NCBI GenBank assembly: GCA_902625475.1
Contig: CACOBR010000001.1
Span: 1 to 64,000, forward strand
Length of the DNA: 64,000 bases
Origin: an uncultured Alphaproteobacteria bacterium
Lineage (GTDB): Bacteria; Pseudomonadota; Alphaproteobacteria; Rhodobacterales; Rhodobacteraceae
Direction: 5' to 3'
This document shows, piece after piece, positions 17,084-26,899 of the stretch. The first letter of the stretch is position 1; the number at the start of each line of letters is the position of its first letter. Position numbers and translations under genes: made by a program. Under the pieces are notes generated by a model, which was given only the letters and a program-made list of their open reading frames with translations, did not search any database and was not told the origin of the DNA.

Positions 17084-18568
17084 ATGTACATTATTAATCC
17101 AACCAGAAAACACAGTTATAGCAGACCTTTAAATATATTTCTTGATACACACAATTCCGAAATAAAAGAACTAGCAAATACTATTTTTAAAAAATACTTC
17201 AACGCAGAAGAAAATGTAATTATTAAGAAACATCTAGAAGTGCTTATTCTTGATCTTTATATTGCTTGGAATACTGATCCAAAGTTGGAGATTGTTATTC
17301 ATATGTCTCCTAACTCTTATACTAAAGTAAGAAGATATAATCAGTTAAATATAAATGAGATAATGATTGATGTAGTAACTTTATTAATAAACCATGAACT
17401 TATTATTGGACATGAAGGTTTAGAAAATAATAAAAAAATAACTTATGTCTGTGCATCGTTAACTTTAGAAAACTATTTTAAAAAAATTAAAGTGAGTGTT
17501 TTTGACATAAACCAATACCAAGAATTAATAATTCTAAAAGACAACGCAAAAAAAGATATTGATTATGAGGACAATTCTAAGACCAAAGATATAAGAAAGG
17601 TGTTAGAACAATATAATGAAATTCTAAGAAAAACATTTATAGATATTCCATTCTTAGAGAAGAGTTATCTTGAATACAAAGGAAAAAAATATAACGTTAA
17701 TCAGCACTCTAAATTAGTTAGGAAAATATTTAGTAATGGATCTTTTGATAAAGGTGGTAAGTTTTACGGTGGGTGGTGGCAACGAATTGGTGAAAAACAA
17801 AGAGAAAAAATCTTAATGGATGATAGAGAAACAATAGAAATTGATTACAAATCTTTACATCCTGTACTTGCCTATGCCAAAAAAGGAATAGACTTTTGGA
17901 AAAGAACAAATACGACCAAATATAGCTATTTTAATGATTCATATGATGTTTCTATTTCTGGAATAAAGGATAAAGAAGATAGTAGAGCAGTGGTAAAACT
18001 TTTATTCCTTACTGCACTTAATACTAACAGCGAAAAAGAATGTTTTAATAAATTCAGAGATCAATGGGATTATGAGTTACATTCTTATAAGGGATTATTT
18101 TCTGACATTTTTTTACAAGAGTTATTAGATACTATTAGAGACCGTCATTATCAAATAGATGATTTGTTCTGTTCAGGTATCGGACTTGATTTACAGAAAT
18201 TGGATAATGAAATAATTGAATACATAGTAAGTGATTTTACTGAACGTAATTTGCCTATTTTGTGCAATAATGACTCCTTTATTATCTGGAAAGAGCAACT
18301 AGATCTTTTAGTTAATAATATGCATACGGCTATTAAATGGGTAATAGGTGGAATAGTAGAAAATTCTCAGATACAAACTAATCAATTTAACATTTTAGCT
18401 TTTAAAGATGATATATTAAGGAATATCGATAAATCTATACCTGATCAAAATTATTCTGATAGTATTATAAAGTCATCTATTTCATCAGATAGATGTGTAG
18501 GTTATATTGAAAGATGGAATAATCATAAAATATACTTTTATGAAAAATATGATCATTTTAAACAATAA
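17084..18568 (+). CDS. Orphan protein with family-A/T7-like polymerase palm-type motifs
   Basis: GKFYGGWWQ..EIDYKSLHPVLAYAKKG (motif A-like), RAVVKLLFLTALNT (motif B-like), CSGIGLDLQ..NDSFIIW (motif C-like). Confidence 0.6.
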   Translation: MYIINPTRKHSYSRPLNIFLDTHNSEIKELANTIFKKYFNAEENVIIKKHLEVLILDLYIAWNTDPKLEIVIHMSPNSYTKVRRYNQLNINEIMIDVVTLLINHELIIGHEGLENNKKITYVCASLTLENYFKKIKVSVFDINQYQELIILKDNAKKDIDYEDNSKTKDIRKVLEQYNEILRKTFIDIPFLEKSYLEYKGKKYNVNQHSKLVRKIFSNGSFDKGGKFYGGWWQRIGEKQREKILMDDRETIEIDYKSLHPVLAYAKKGIDFWKRTNTTKYSYFNDSYDVSISGIKDKEDSRAVVKLLFLTALNTNSEKECFNKFRDQWDYELHSYKGLFSDIFLQELLDTIRDRHYQIDDLFCSGIGLDLQKLDNEIIEYIVSDFTERNLPILCNNDSFIIWKEQLDLLVNNMHTAIKWVIGGIVENSQIQTNQFNILAFKDDILRNIDKSIPDQNYSDSIIKSSISSDRCVGYIERWNNHKIYFYEKYDHFKQ

Positions 18569-18614
18569 TTGGATTAAATATTGCATGGGTTTATAAGGGG
18601 CAGAAAGAGCAGTT

Positions 18615-18673
18615 CCACAAGAAATTGCAAACCTCATGTTTCTGTCATATCGCAATTATACAGGCTCTTGTGG
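18615..18673. other. Inverted repeat/structured element
   Basis: CCACAAGA-AATTGC ... GCAATT-(8-nt bulge)-TCTTGTGG. Confidence 0.7.
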
Positions 18674-18827
18674 ATTAATTAAATAATATTTAAAGATTAT
18701 ATTTGAATTTGATACAGAAACCTTTTTTTGGCAAATTTATAATACATGTAAGATTTTTGTCTGACGCTACGTCATGTTTGAAGTGTTCAGGTGCTTTTCC
18801 TATGATCTTTACTAATTGGAGATGATA

Positions 18828-20720
18828 ATGGCTAAACAAAACATTGAAAGGAAGATTGCAGTTATTTTTGCAACTGATGTAGTCGGTTATAGCAAACACA
18901 TGGAATCAGATGAGAGTGAAACTATTCATAATCTACGAGAGTGTGAGTCCATATTAACCAAACTTTTCTCTAAGTATGATGGTCGAATGTTCAATACAGG
19001 AGGAGATTCATTTCTTGCAGAATTTCAAAGTGCGGTATCTGCAGTTGAATGTGCAGTTGAATTTCAATCTTTAATAGAAAAAAGAAATACTTCTGAAAAA
19101 ACTAGTGTCAAGCTTCAATTTAGAGTTGGTATTAATTCAGGTGATGTCGTTAAAGAAAAAGATAATTTATTAGGTGATGGTGTGAACATAGCATCAAGAT
19201 TAGAAGCATTATCTCAACCAAATGGTATAACAGTTTCGAAAGTAATCTATGATTATGTAAAAGGAAAAACAGACTACGAATTTAATGATATAGGAATACA
19301 AAAAATTAAAAAAAACGAATTTCATGCATTTGATCTTATTTTAAATGTATCTCAAAAAAGAAAAGTTCGTAAACCCAATTTAACTTTAAAGTTTGTTTCA
19401 ACTATATCATTTGTCCTTTTATTATTGATTGGTTTTATAGGTTATTTTTCATTTCAAAATACGTCAAATATAACATCAGCTCTTGAAAATAGAATTTCAT
19501 TATTAATCTTACCTGTTGAATTAAAAACTGAAAATAAAGAACTTGAAGTTTTAGCTAGTGGTTTGAATGATCAATTATCCATAACATTAGGGGTCTATGA
19601 CGAATTATATTTATTTGACACTACATCAGTTGAATATTTTATTGAAAATAAAATATCGAATAATGATTTGTATCAAAAACAAGGTGTAAATTATTTATTA
19701 GCAGGTAATCTCCAGTCTATTGCGGATAGGTCAAGAGTTACATTAAAACTCGAAAATCTCAAAAAAAATAAAGTCATTTGGAATAAATCATTTGATTTTA
19801 GAAACGATGAAATTTTCGAAATCCAGGATGAAATAAGTGATGCTGTGTTATCAGAAATTATACCTAATGTTATGTCGCTTTCGGTAGGTAATGAAACTAC
19901 TAAAAATGAGTTTTCACCAAAAGTTTATTTGAATAGATTAAAAGCGAGGGTATCATTTGAAAAACATACTCCCGAAGGAATACAAGAATTTGCTAAGTTA
20001 TTAAAAGCTAATCGGAATTTAGAACCTAATAATCCATATTTAGATATGGATGAAGCTTGGATGTTAATGGGTGAAATTTGGTTTGGTGTATCACAAGAAT
20101 ATGAAAAAAATGTTAAAAAAGCCTATGAATTAACACTTAAAGTACTATCATTTGATCCTGATTATCCATATGCATTGTCTTTAGCCCAATTACTAGAACG
20201 TAAATTTTTAGGTATGAAAGAAAAAGCATGTTCTAGGTTGGATAAAATGGTAAATATAACTAATGATCCTTCAATTTTATCATCTGCTGGTAGCCTTGCC
20301 AGGGATTGTGGAAAATTTGAACAATCTCTTGTTATATTTAAAAATATTGAGGATAAAGCACCCCATTTTCGTTTGTGGTTCAAAAAGGACTATGCTTGGA
20401 CATTTTTAATATCTCAATACATGGAAAAAATTGACAATTTTGATGAAGCGAAGATTTTTATAAATAACCAATTAGATAAGCAATTTACTGAAGATGGAAT
20501 TAATGAGATGTGGCTAATAATGCTTGCTTACATTGCTAGCGTAGAAGGAGACACTGATAAAGCAAAATACTATTTTATCGAACAAACAAAAATGACTAAC
20601 CCAATTAATGTTATTTGGTCAAATAAATATCCTGACATTTTAGACGAAAACCCTTCATTTAGAGATAGTTTTTTTTCAGAACTAGAAAAATTAGGACTTA
20701 AATTAAAACAAAAAATTTAG
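18828..20720 (+). CDS. Class III adenylate/guanylate cyclase with TM segment and TPR-like C-terminus
   Basis: KIAVIFATDVVGYSKHMESDESETI..FNTGGDSFLAEF..RVGINSGDVV; start moved to ATG 18828. Confidence 0.9.
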   Translation: MAKQNIERKIAVIFATDVVGYSKHMESDESETIHNLRECESILTKLFSKYDGRMFNTGGDSFLAEFQSAVSAVECAVEFQSLIEKRNTSEKTSVKLQFRVGINSGDVVKEKDNLLGDGVNIASRLEALSQPNGITVSKVIYDYVKGKTDYEFNDIGIQKIKKNEFHAFDLILNVSQKRKVRKPNLTLKFVSTISFVLLLLIGFIGYFSFQNTSNITSALENRISLLILPVELKTENKELEVLASGLNDQLSITLGVYDELYLFDTTSVEYFIENKISNNDLYQKQGVNYLLAGNLQSIADRSRVTLKLENLKKNKVIWNKSFDFRNDEIFEIQDEISDAVLSEIIPNVMSLSVGNETTKNEFSPKVYLNRLKARVSFEKHTPEGIQEFAKLLKANRNLEPNNPYLDMDEAWMLMGEIWFGVSQEYEKNVKKAYELTLKVLSFDPDYPYALSLAQLLERKFLGMKEKACSRLDKMVNITNDPSILSSAGSLARDCGKFEQSLVIFKNIEDKAPHFRLWFKKDYAWTFLISQYMEKIDNFDEAKIFINNQLDKQFTEDGINEMWLIMLAYIASVEGDTDKAKYYFIEQTKMTNPINVIWSNKYPDILDENPSFRDSFFSELEKLGLKLKQKI

Positions 20721-20842
20721 TACTTATTTTATTTTTTTACTAAGCATTTTGTTTCAAAAAAGTCTAAATATGGACTTAGTAATTATAACACTTATTTACT
20801 TTTATATCATTAAATAACAAACCAAAACTTTTTTTTAATTAT

Positions 20843-21109
20843 TCAACCTATATATACCGTTCGCTCTGTAGTCTCTAAGATATGACCTGACTCTAAAATT
20901 GCATCTTTGTTCTCTTCCATAAAGTTAGCTGCTTTCTCATCATCAGCCATACGAACTACTATACAAACCTTTTGAGGATCATCTTCTGAACGGCCTCTAT
21001 ATAAAGGTGTCATTCCCGCAACTGCTTGAATTTCCCTGTGGCTATCAAAATTTTTTTCCCAATGTTCATATGATTTGTTAATTTTAAAAGTCATTACTTG
21101 AGTTTTCAT
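20843..21109 (-). CDS. ABM/DUF3764-like small protein
   Basis: F.INKSYEHWEKNFDSHREIQAVAGMTPLYRGRSEDDPQKVCIVVRMAD. Confidence 0.75.
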   Translation of the reverse strand: MKTQVMTFKINKSYEHWEKNFDSHREIQAVAGMTPLYRGRSEDDPQKVCIVVRMADDEKAANFMEENKDAILESGHILETTERTVYIG

Positions 21110-21136
21110 TTTTTCTCTTTCTTTTTGTTTATTTCA

Positions 21137-21493
21137 TTAATTTAATTCAAACATTTTTTCTCCCATTATTGACATTGTTGCAAATTCAAGATTTGCAGCT
21201 AAAAATCTCTCAAAATGTGGAGCTTTACTTGCTCTTTCAATATGTGCTTGAATGTCTTCTGGTTTATTCCAGATTTCATTTATTGTAAAAATAATATTAC
21301 CAGTTGTTCCTTCTTCGGGATGCATTGGATTGGATAATTCTGCAGCCTTTGTGAAATAAGTATGACAAGGTTTTACTACTTTAGTTCCATCAGCATAAGT
21401 CGATTTCATAAAAGTTGCATGATCCATTAAAGTTTCTTCAACATCATGAACCCTTTCTTCTGGTACTTTGTAACAAATATTAATACACGGCAT
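21137..21493 (-). CDS. ABM-like monooxygenase-fold protein
   Basis: 118 aa; FTINEIWNKPEDIQAHIERASKAPHFERFLAANLE. Confidence 0.75.
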   Translation of the reverse strand: MPCINICYKVPEERVHDVEETLMDHATFMKSTYADGTKVVKPCHTYFTKAAELSNPMHPEEGTTGNIIFTINEIWNKPEDIQAHIERASKAPHFERFLAANLEFATMSIMGEKMFELN

Positions 21494-21740
21494 TATTTTT
21501 TTCCTATACTATTTCATACAAAATTTAAGTTTAATTAGCTATGATTATTAAAATCAACAGTAACTTGACGTCAATCTTCCGAAGAGTATTTTGTACTAAA
21601 CTTACAACTCATAATTCTCAGTGATTTTCATATCATATTTTTAAGAAAACAATTATTCATCAAATAATTAGAATTTATTAATTTCTAGTTTTTGTTATTA
21701 AAAATTAATATTAATAAAAAATGATAACTTATAATGAAAA

Positions 21741-22616
21741 ATGAATAATTTTATTGCTATTAGTTTTATGCTGGCTGCCTCTCTTTTCTTTGCATTAGCT
21801 ACCGTTTTTGTGAAAGGGATCGGTCGTTCTTATTTTGGTGAAGGTGTTCATCCTTTTCAAATTGCATATGCAAGATTTTTTTTCTCATTTATATTTCTGA
21901 TAATAGTATGTTGTTTTATAAGACCAAAAATTGAATCATTAAATAAACGGTTACATTTACTCCGATCATTTTTTGGCTGTTTAGGTGTATCAATTTTATT
22001 TACTGCTATTTTGTATATACCTATTAGTGATGCAACAGCTATTACATTTCTGAATCCAATTTTTGCAATGTTTTTTGCAGTTATCCTTTTTAAGGAAAAC
22101 ATAGAGTTTGTTCGTTGGGGAGCTGCTATAGGTTCATTTATAGGTGGGATAATTTTAATACGTCCAACGTTAAACTTCAATTTTGACCCAGTAGCACTTC
22201 TTTGTTTGATTGGAGCGATAATAATGGGTTTGGAAATTATTTGTATAAAGATATTATCTAGTAGAGAGAAAGTATTTAACATATTGTTATTTAATAACTT
22301 TTATGCAATGTGTATAGGGTCTTTAATAATTCCATTCTTTTTTCATCTAGTCTCATTTCAGGAATTTATTGTATTAATAATTATTGCTCTTTGTATGTTA
22401 TTAGGTCAATTTTGTTTTATTAAATCTGTCAAACAGGCAGAAACAAGTTTTTTGATGCCATTTTTTTTTACAACACTCATTTTTGTAATCATATTGGATT
22501 TAATATTCTTTAATTCTTTACCTGATAAAATAAGTTATTTAGGCGCAACTATCATAATTACTGGTTCATTAGTTGTAGCTTTTAAAGAATTACAGAATAA
22601 TGAGCCCAAAAATTAA
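21741..22616 (+). CDS. EamA/DMT-family transporter
   Basis: 10 TM-like hydrophobic pattern, typical EamA repeats. Confidence 0.9.
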   Translation: MNNFIAISFMLAASLFFALATVFVKGIGRSYFGEGVHPFQIAYARFFFSFIFLIIVCCFIRPKIESLNKRLHLLRSFFGCLGVSILFTAILYIPISDATAITFLNPIFAMFFAVILFKENIEFVRWGAAIGSFIGGIILIRPTLNFNFDPVALLCLIGAIIMGLEIICIKILSSREKVFNILLFNNFYAMCIGSLIIPFFFHLVSFQEFIVLIIIALCMLLGQFCFIKSVKQAETSFLMPFFFTTLIFVIILDLIFFNSLPDKISYLGATIIITGSLVVAFKELQNNEPKN

Positions 22617-22729
22617 ATTTATAATAATCTTAACATAGTTATAATTTTGCCTCTATTAATTAATATTAGTAAATATTTTAATTTATAATATAAATTAATA
22701 ATTTATTACAAAAGAGGGGATAAAAAATT

Positions 22730-22855
22730 ATGGATTTAGAAGAAGTTTATCTAAGACAAATAGATCAAAAAATTAAACAAAATAATGATTTACAGGAAGA
22801 AACTAATAAACTTTTAAAAGAAATCATCTTAGCATTAAAAACCAAAAAAGAGTGA
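22730..22855 (+). CDS. Small hypothetical protein (MDLEEVYLRQIDQKIKQNNDLQEETNKLLKEIILALKTKKE)
   Basis: Not in track; GAGGGGA upstream. Confidence 0.45.
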   Translation: MDLEEVYLRQIDQKIKQNNDLQEETNKLLKEIILALKTKKE

Positions 22856-23144
22856 TAATAATTTGAATTTATTAAATTTTAAAATACAGAAACTAAAATT
22901 TCTTATAATCAATATTTACTTATAAATTCTTGTCAGAATAATTTTATTGCTGATAATTACTAAGATACATTATATTTCTAAGTTATAGTTTTTATTAAGT
23001 TTGATTATGTAGTTATAGATTAAACTTGTAGGCCTAATTCATCAATAATTGTTACAAGACAAATTATCAAAGTTTACCTAAGGTTATTCTTTTTTACTCT
23101 ATAACAGTAATATATTATTATACCTTATTATATTGGAGAATAAA

Positions 23145-23414
23145 ATGGTAATTATTGGAAATTTTAAAGTATCTAAGGGCTATGAAATATGGAAAAAAGC
23201 ATTTATTGATAATCATAGTATGAGAGAAAAGCATGGAATTAAGGTTCTTGCATTTGGTCAAAATAAAATGGACAATGATCACGTTTATACTGTAATTGAT
23301 GTTCCTTCATTAGAAGTAATGCAAAATCTTATGAAAGAACCTGAAATGATTAAATTAAGGGAAAATGCTGGGGTTATACCTGAAACTCAAGAAATGGTAA
23401 CAATTAAAGAGTAA
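23145..23414 (+). CDS. ABM/DUF3764-like small protein
   Basis: MVIIGNFKVSKGYEIWKKAFIDNHSMREKHGIKVLAFG; start moved past RBS. Confidence 0.75.
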   Translation: MVIIGNFKVSKGYEIWKKAFIDNHSMREKHGIKVLAFGQNKMDNDHVYTVIDVPSLEVMQNLMKEPEMIKLRENAGVIPETQEMVTIKE

Positions 23415-23527
23415 CTTAATAAAAGTGTTGGGTTTGTTAACTACATAAAATGTTTAATAAGAATTTATGAAAAATTAAATAAAAATTTTGTTAGATTATT
23501 CTAAAATAAATATAATAGGGGTCTAAA

Positions 23528-23662
23528 GTGTTTTTAATAAATAGCCACAAAAAACAAATCTTATGGATCAAAAATAAACTTGGAATCAGTAATTATATTA
23601 TTGCTTGGATAGCTTTTATTAAAGGTCTAATTATTGGTTCTTTGATAACCTACTATTTATAA
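23528..23662 (+). CDS. 44-aa membrane microprotein, paralog of 1204-1344
   Basis: MFLINSHKKQILWIKNKLGISNYIIAWIAFIKGLIIGSLITYYL; GTG start. Confidence 0.7.
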   Translation: MFLINSHKKQILWIKNKLGISNYIIAWIAFIKGLIIGSLITYYL

Positions 23663-23801
23663 TCTAAAAAATCTAAGTATTTGGATTTTAATTTATTTAA
23701 TTTGGGATAAGTATTTGAAATTTTGTGTATTTTTTTTGTTATAATCAATATTAAAATTTACATGATTATAGGAGAACAAAAAAATTTTAGTAATCAGAAT
23801 A

Positions 23802-24044
23802 TTGTTAATAATTAGTTTTTCCATCATATTACATCCGATTTATTCAGAAAATATAAGTGAACATCAAAAGCTTGAGGAATGCCTTAGTGAATTTTATCAG
23901 GGACGTCCGAGAGACTATCCACCTAGGGCAGAGAAAAAAAAGATTTTAGTCTTTAAATCTCACAATGGTACTGAGTATCACCACATACAAGAATTGAGAG
24001 GGATGGAAGCAGTTTGTTATAAATTATTTTCACCTAAAAACTAA
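23802..24044 (+). CDS. Small secreted protein
   Basis: 80-aa ORF with signal peptide-like N-terminus. Confidence 0.5.
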   Translation: MLIISFSIILHPIYSENISEHQKLEECLSEFYQGRPRDYPPRAEKKKILVFKSHNGTEYHHIQELRGMEAVCYKLFSPKN

Positions 24045-24058
24045 AATATAGAGTATTA

Positions 24059-24364
24059 CTATAGATAATCATTATAGTTCACAACAGGTCCTGAAAATGA
24101 GTGGAAACTTTCTCCGTCTTCATAAGGCTCTACATACACCCTCATCATTTCACTTACACGATTATCTCTATTCATAATATCAACAAAACTGTCAATGCTA
24201 TGGTGTAACCCAATTAGAGCAAATTCTCCAGTTCCTAAATCAATAATTTGATGCATTATATCATCAAAAGGGTAATCTCTTACATATTCAGCAAAAGCTT
24301 TAAATAAAGCCTCTGTTTGACCTTCTTTAGGCTTAAATCTCATACAATTTATCATACCTACCAT
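24059..24364 (-). CDS. ABM-like small protein
   Basis: MVGMINCMRFKPKEGQTEALFKAF; start moved to ATG after GAGGAAA. Confidence 0.7.
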   Translation of the reverse strand: MVGMINCMRFKPKEGQTEALFKAFAEYVRDYPFDDIMHQIIDLGTGEFALIGLHHSIDSFVDIMNRDNRVSEMMRVYVEPYEDGESFHSFSGPVVNYNDYL

Positions 24365-24495
24365 ATTATTTTTCCTCATTTTTCAAATTTTTTTAAAATA
24401 GACATAGTTAAGAAAAATTTCAATTACTAGCATTATTACATTCATATAAACAACAATTGACCGAAAACCTTATTCTTCATTATAAATGCCTTTTT

Positions 24496-24816
24496 TTAAA
24501 ATTTTTGCACAATTATTCCTCTAGAACCAACAACTTTTCTATTAAAATCTTTAAAATAAGGCAATGTATGTTTATCTAAGATTTTTTGACAATCCTTATA
24601 AGCTTTTTCTCCTTTATATTCGAAAAGTATTCCAACACGAAATGCTCCTTCTTTATTTCAAATTTTTATTACCACCCTTCTAGCTAACCCTGCTTTTTTA
24701 AATTCTGCTATTACTTCTTTTGTATAAAAAGTATCGTGTTTTGAAATAAATAAATCTAATTCAGCTTTCGATATAAAATCTCTAGCATTATAGTTAATAA
24801 GGTTAACTTCAAACAA
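24496..24816 (-). pseudogene. ABM-like protein with single in-frame TGA (24658-24660) at a Trp-equivalent position
   Basis: VVIKI*NKEGAFRVGILFEYKGEKAYKDCQKILDKH..GSRGI vs 703-969 SIWNKGDTFKLGLLFEY..LDKH..GSRGI. Confidence 0.6.
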
Positions 24817-24959
24817 TTTTTATTATCCAAAATATAAAGATCTGCAGTTTTTATTTAATAATAAAAATTCAAAGTATTCTTAACCATTATGATATAATGT
24901 TTTTTATTGATTAAATAAAAAAATTTATTTTAAGACTAAAACAACCTACCTATCGAATT

Positions 24960-25541
24960 TTATTCAACAATTAATTGAGAAAACACCTTTTCCCACATAT
25001 GAGCTATTTTTTCATTATTTCCATCATAATTAGGATCTGAATATAGAAAATAAAGTCCTTTTGCTGCCCAAATAACTCCCAAATTATAAGATTCAAAAAA
25101 GAGTTTTTTTGCTAATTTAAAATCTTGAGTAACATCGTCTCCAAGATAAAATAAAGTAGCTAATGCAAATGCTGCGGCTGGATATCCCAATTCGTATGAT
25201 TTATTTAAATCAGATATTGCATCATTAATACTTCCAATCTTTAAAAATCCACGAGCTCTTTGAAGATAAAATCTTGAAATGTTATCAGAATTTTTTGCTT
25301 TTATTAAAGCATTTGTACAATTTATAATTATTTTTTTTGCATCAAGATCTTCAAATAAAACAGGTTTTGAAGTTTTTTTAGGGTCAGCTTCAAGAGCACC
25401 TAATTTATCACAAATGTTAATAGGGTATGCTTTATTAAATGAAAAAAATATTAAAACTACAATTGAAAATATTAAATAATTTTTCTTTTTGTTAAAGATA
25501 TAAACCCATAATTTTTCTATATATTTTTTATTGAATAGCAT
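24960..25541 (-). CDS. Sel1/TPR-like repeat protein
   Basis: SINDAISDLNKSYELGYPAAAFALATLFYLGDDVTQDFKLAKKLFFESYNLG. Confidence 0.7.
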   Translation of the reverse strand: MLFNKKYIEKLWVYIFNKKKNYLIFSIVVLIFFSFNKAYPINICDKLGALEADPKKTSKPVLFEDLDAKKIIINCTNALIKAKNSDNISRFYLQRARGFLKIGSINDAISDLNKSYELGYPAAAFALATLFYLGDDVTQDFKLAKKLFFESYNLGVIWAAKGLYFLYSDPNYDGNNEKIAHMWEKVFSQLIVE

Positions 25542-25546
25542 TTTAT

Positions 25547-25984
25547 TTAATTATGATCACATGAATTATTATTACAGTTTAATAAAGAATTAGTTAGCTC
25601 ATCATATGAAGAATATGTCATACATTTACCTTTTTTATAATTTCCGAATCTTAAACTATTTGTATTTATTATTAAGTTTCTATTTCCCCAAAAAAATCTT
25701 AGTTTCAATAAATATTTATCTTCTAGTTTGTAAGAATTATTATTTAGTATAATTATATCATTATCTTCTAAACCAATTAGCTTATAATTGTTTGTATCTA
25801 TCCAAATAAAAAAGGCATTTTCAAACTTTGCATGTTCATCTGTAAAATCACATTTAAATCCAGTATGTACTATTTTATTTACTATTTCCGCTTTTGAGGG
25901 TAATAGCAAAATAAAATTTGAAGCAGTTATTATAAAAAATGTTACAAAAACTGTTGTTGCAACTATGATTTTATTACTTGTCAT
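25547..25984 (-). CDS. Hypothetical secreted/membrane-anchored protein
   Basis: 145-aa ORF, N-terminal TM. Confidence 0.55.
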   Translation of the reverse strand: MTSNKIIVATTVFVTFFIITASNFILLLPSKAEIVNKIVHTGFKCDFTDEHAKFENAFFIWIDTNNYKLIGLEDNDIIILNNNSYKLEDKYLLKLRFFWGNRNLIINTNSLRFGNYKKGKCMTYSSYDELTNSLLNCNNNSCDHN

Positions 25985-26122
25985 TTTTTTAAGTTAAAGT
26001 TTTTCTGAATACATTTATAATATTCTTTCAATATATTTGACTTCTATAAATTTTAAATAATTACTAAAATTTAAAAGATATACAGAAACTATTAACAATT
26101 TTAGTTATAAAAATTTTATTAT

Positions 26123-26506
26123 CTAATTTTTTTTAAGCTTAATAAACGTTATTAGAGATAAAATAGCTATAAAACCAGTTCCAATGATAGGTGGGATAGC
26201 AGAAATTTTTCCTAAAATATGTAAGATTAAGTTAGTTAGAAATATGGCGCTAAATGCTATTGTATAGCCTCTCATTACTATTTTTTGAAACTCAGTTCCT
26301 TCAATATTTCTTATATGAAATGAAATGGTAGCTACTGCAAAAATTACACTTGCCAAGGCATATCTAAGAGTTACTAAATCATTAAAGCCTTGCCCCTCAG
26401 AATTGGGAAATTGTTCACTTGTCACAAATTCAGGCGCAAAAAACATACCTAAAGAAAAAAACAGTGCTATGATGGTTGCTACAGTTAAAGTTAATTTGGG
26501 CGTCAT
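26123..26506 (-). CDS. DUF4345-like membrane protein
   Basis: 127 aa, four TM-like segments. Confidence 0.55.
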   Translation of the reverse strand: MTPKLTLTVATIIALFFSLGMFFAPEFVTSEQFPNSEGQGFNDLVTLRYALASVIFAVATISFHIRNIEGTEFQKIVMRGYTIAFSAIFLTNLILHILGKISAIPPIIGTGFIAILSLITFIKLKKN

Positions 26507-26633
26507 TATTTTCTCATAATGTTTAATATTTAATTCTTTATTAATATAAAATAGTATGAAAATAAATATACTATTTTAAAGTTAATTTATACAAAAAAAA
26601 TATTCTATATTTGAAGAAAAATAAGGAAACAAT

Positions 26634-26726
26634 ATGACTGACTTTAGTTTAAGATGTAAATTATTAATGTTTTTTACTATTATGCTACTCTCTGCTTGTA
26701 ATGACAGTAGTGGTGGTATTTATTAA
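26634..26726 (+). CDS. 30-aa candidate lipoprotein (MTDFSLRCKLLMFFTIMLLSACNDSSGGIY)
   Basis: AAGGAAAC upstream; LLSAC lipobox; not in track. Confidence 0.5.
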   Translation: MTDFSLRCKLLMFFTIMLLSACNDSSGGIY

Positions 26727-26899
26727 ATGTTCATTTTAGAAGGGTGGAAGATGCAAGATATTTATTCAAAATGGTAAATATTTATTTTCATTGCTATATT
26801 GTTGCATAAGCTTGTTATGAACACTTTAAGCATATTCTGAAGATTTAAATTGTTTTGACTAAAGATATAAGTTTTATAAAAATAAACGGTTTTAATATT

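Noticed and set aside
21857-22282. ORF 21857-22282 (-)
   Set aside because: Antisense to a clear EamA transporter.
24496-24816. Genome-wide UGA=Trp genetic code
   Set aside because: Conserved genes (gltB, sat/cysC, ABC operon) use TGG for Trp without TGA interruptions, and several ORFs (e.g. 20843, 32661, 49097) plausibly end at TGA. Local nonsense mutation or readthrough is more parsimonious.
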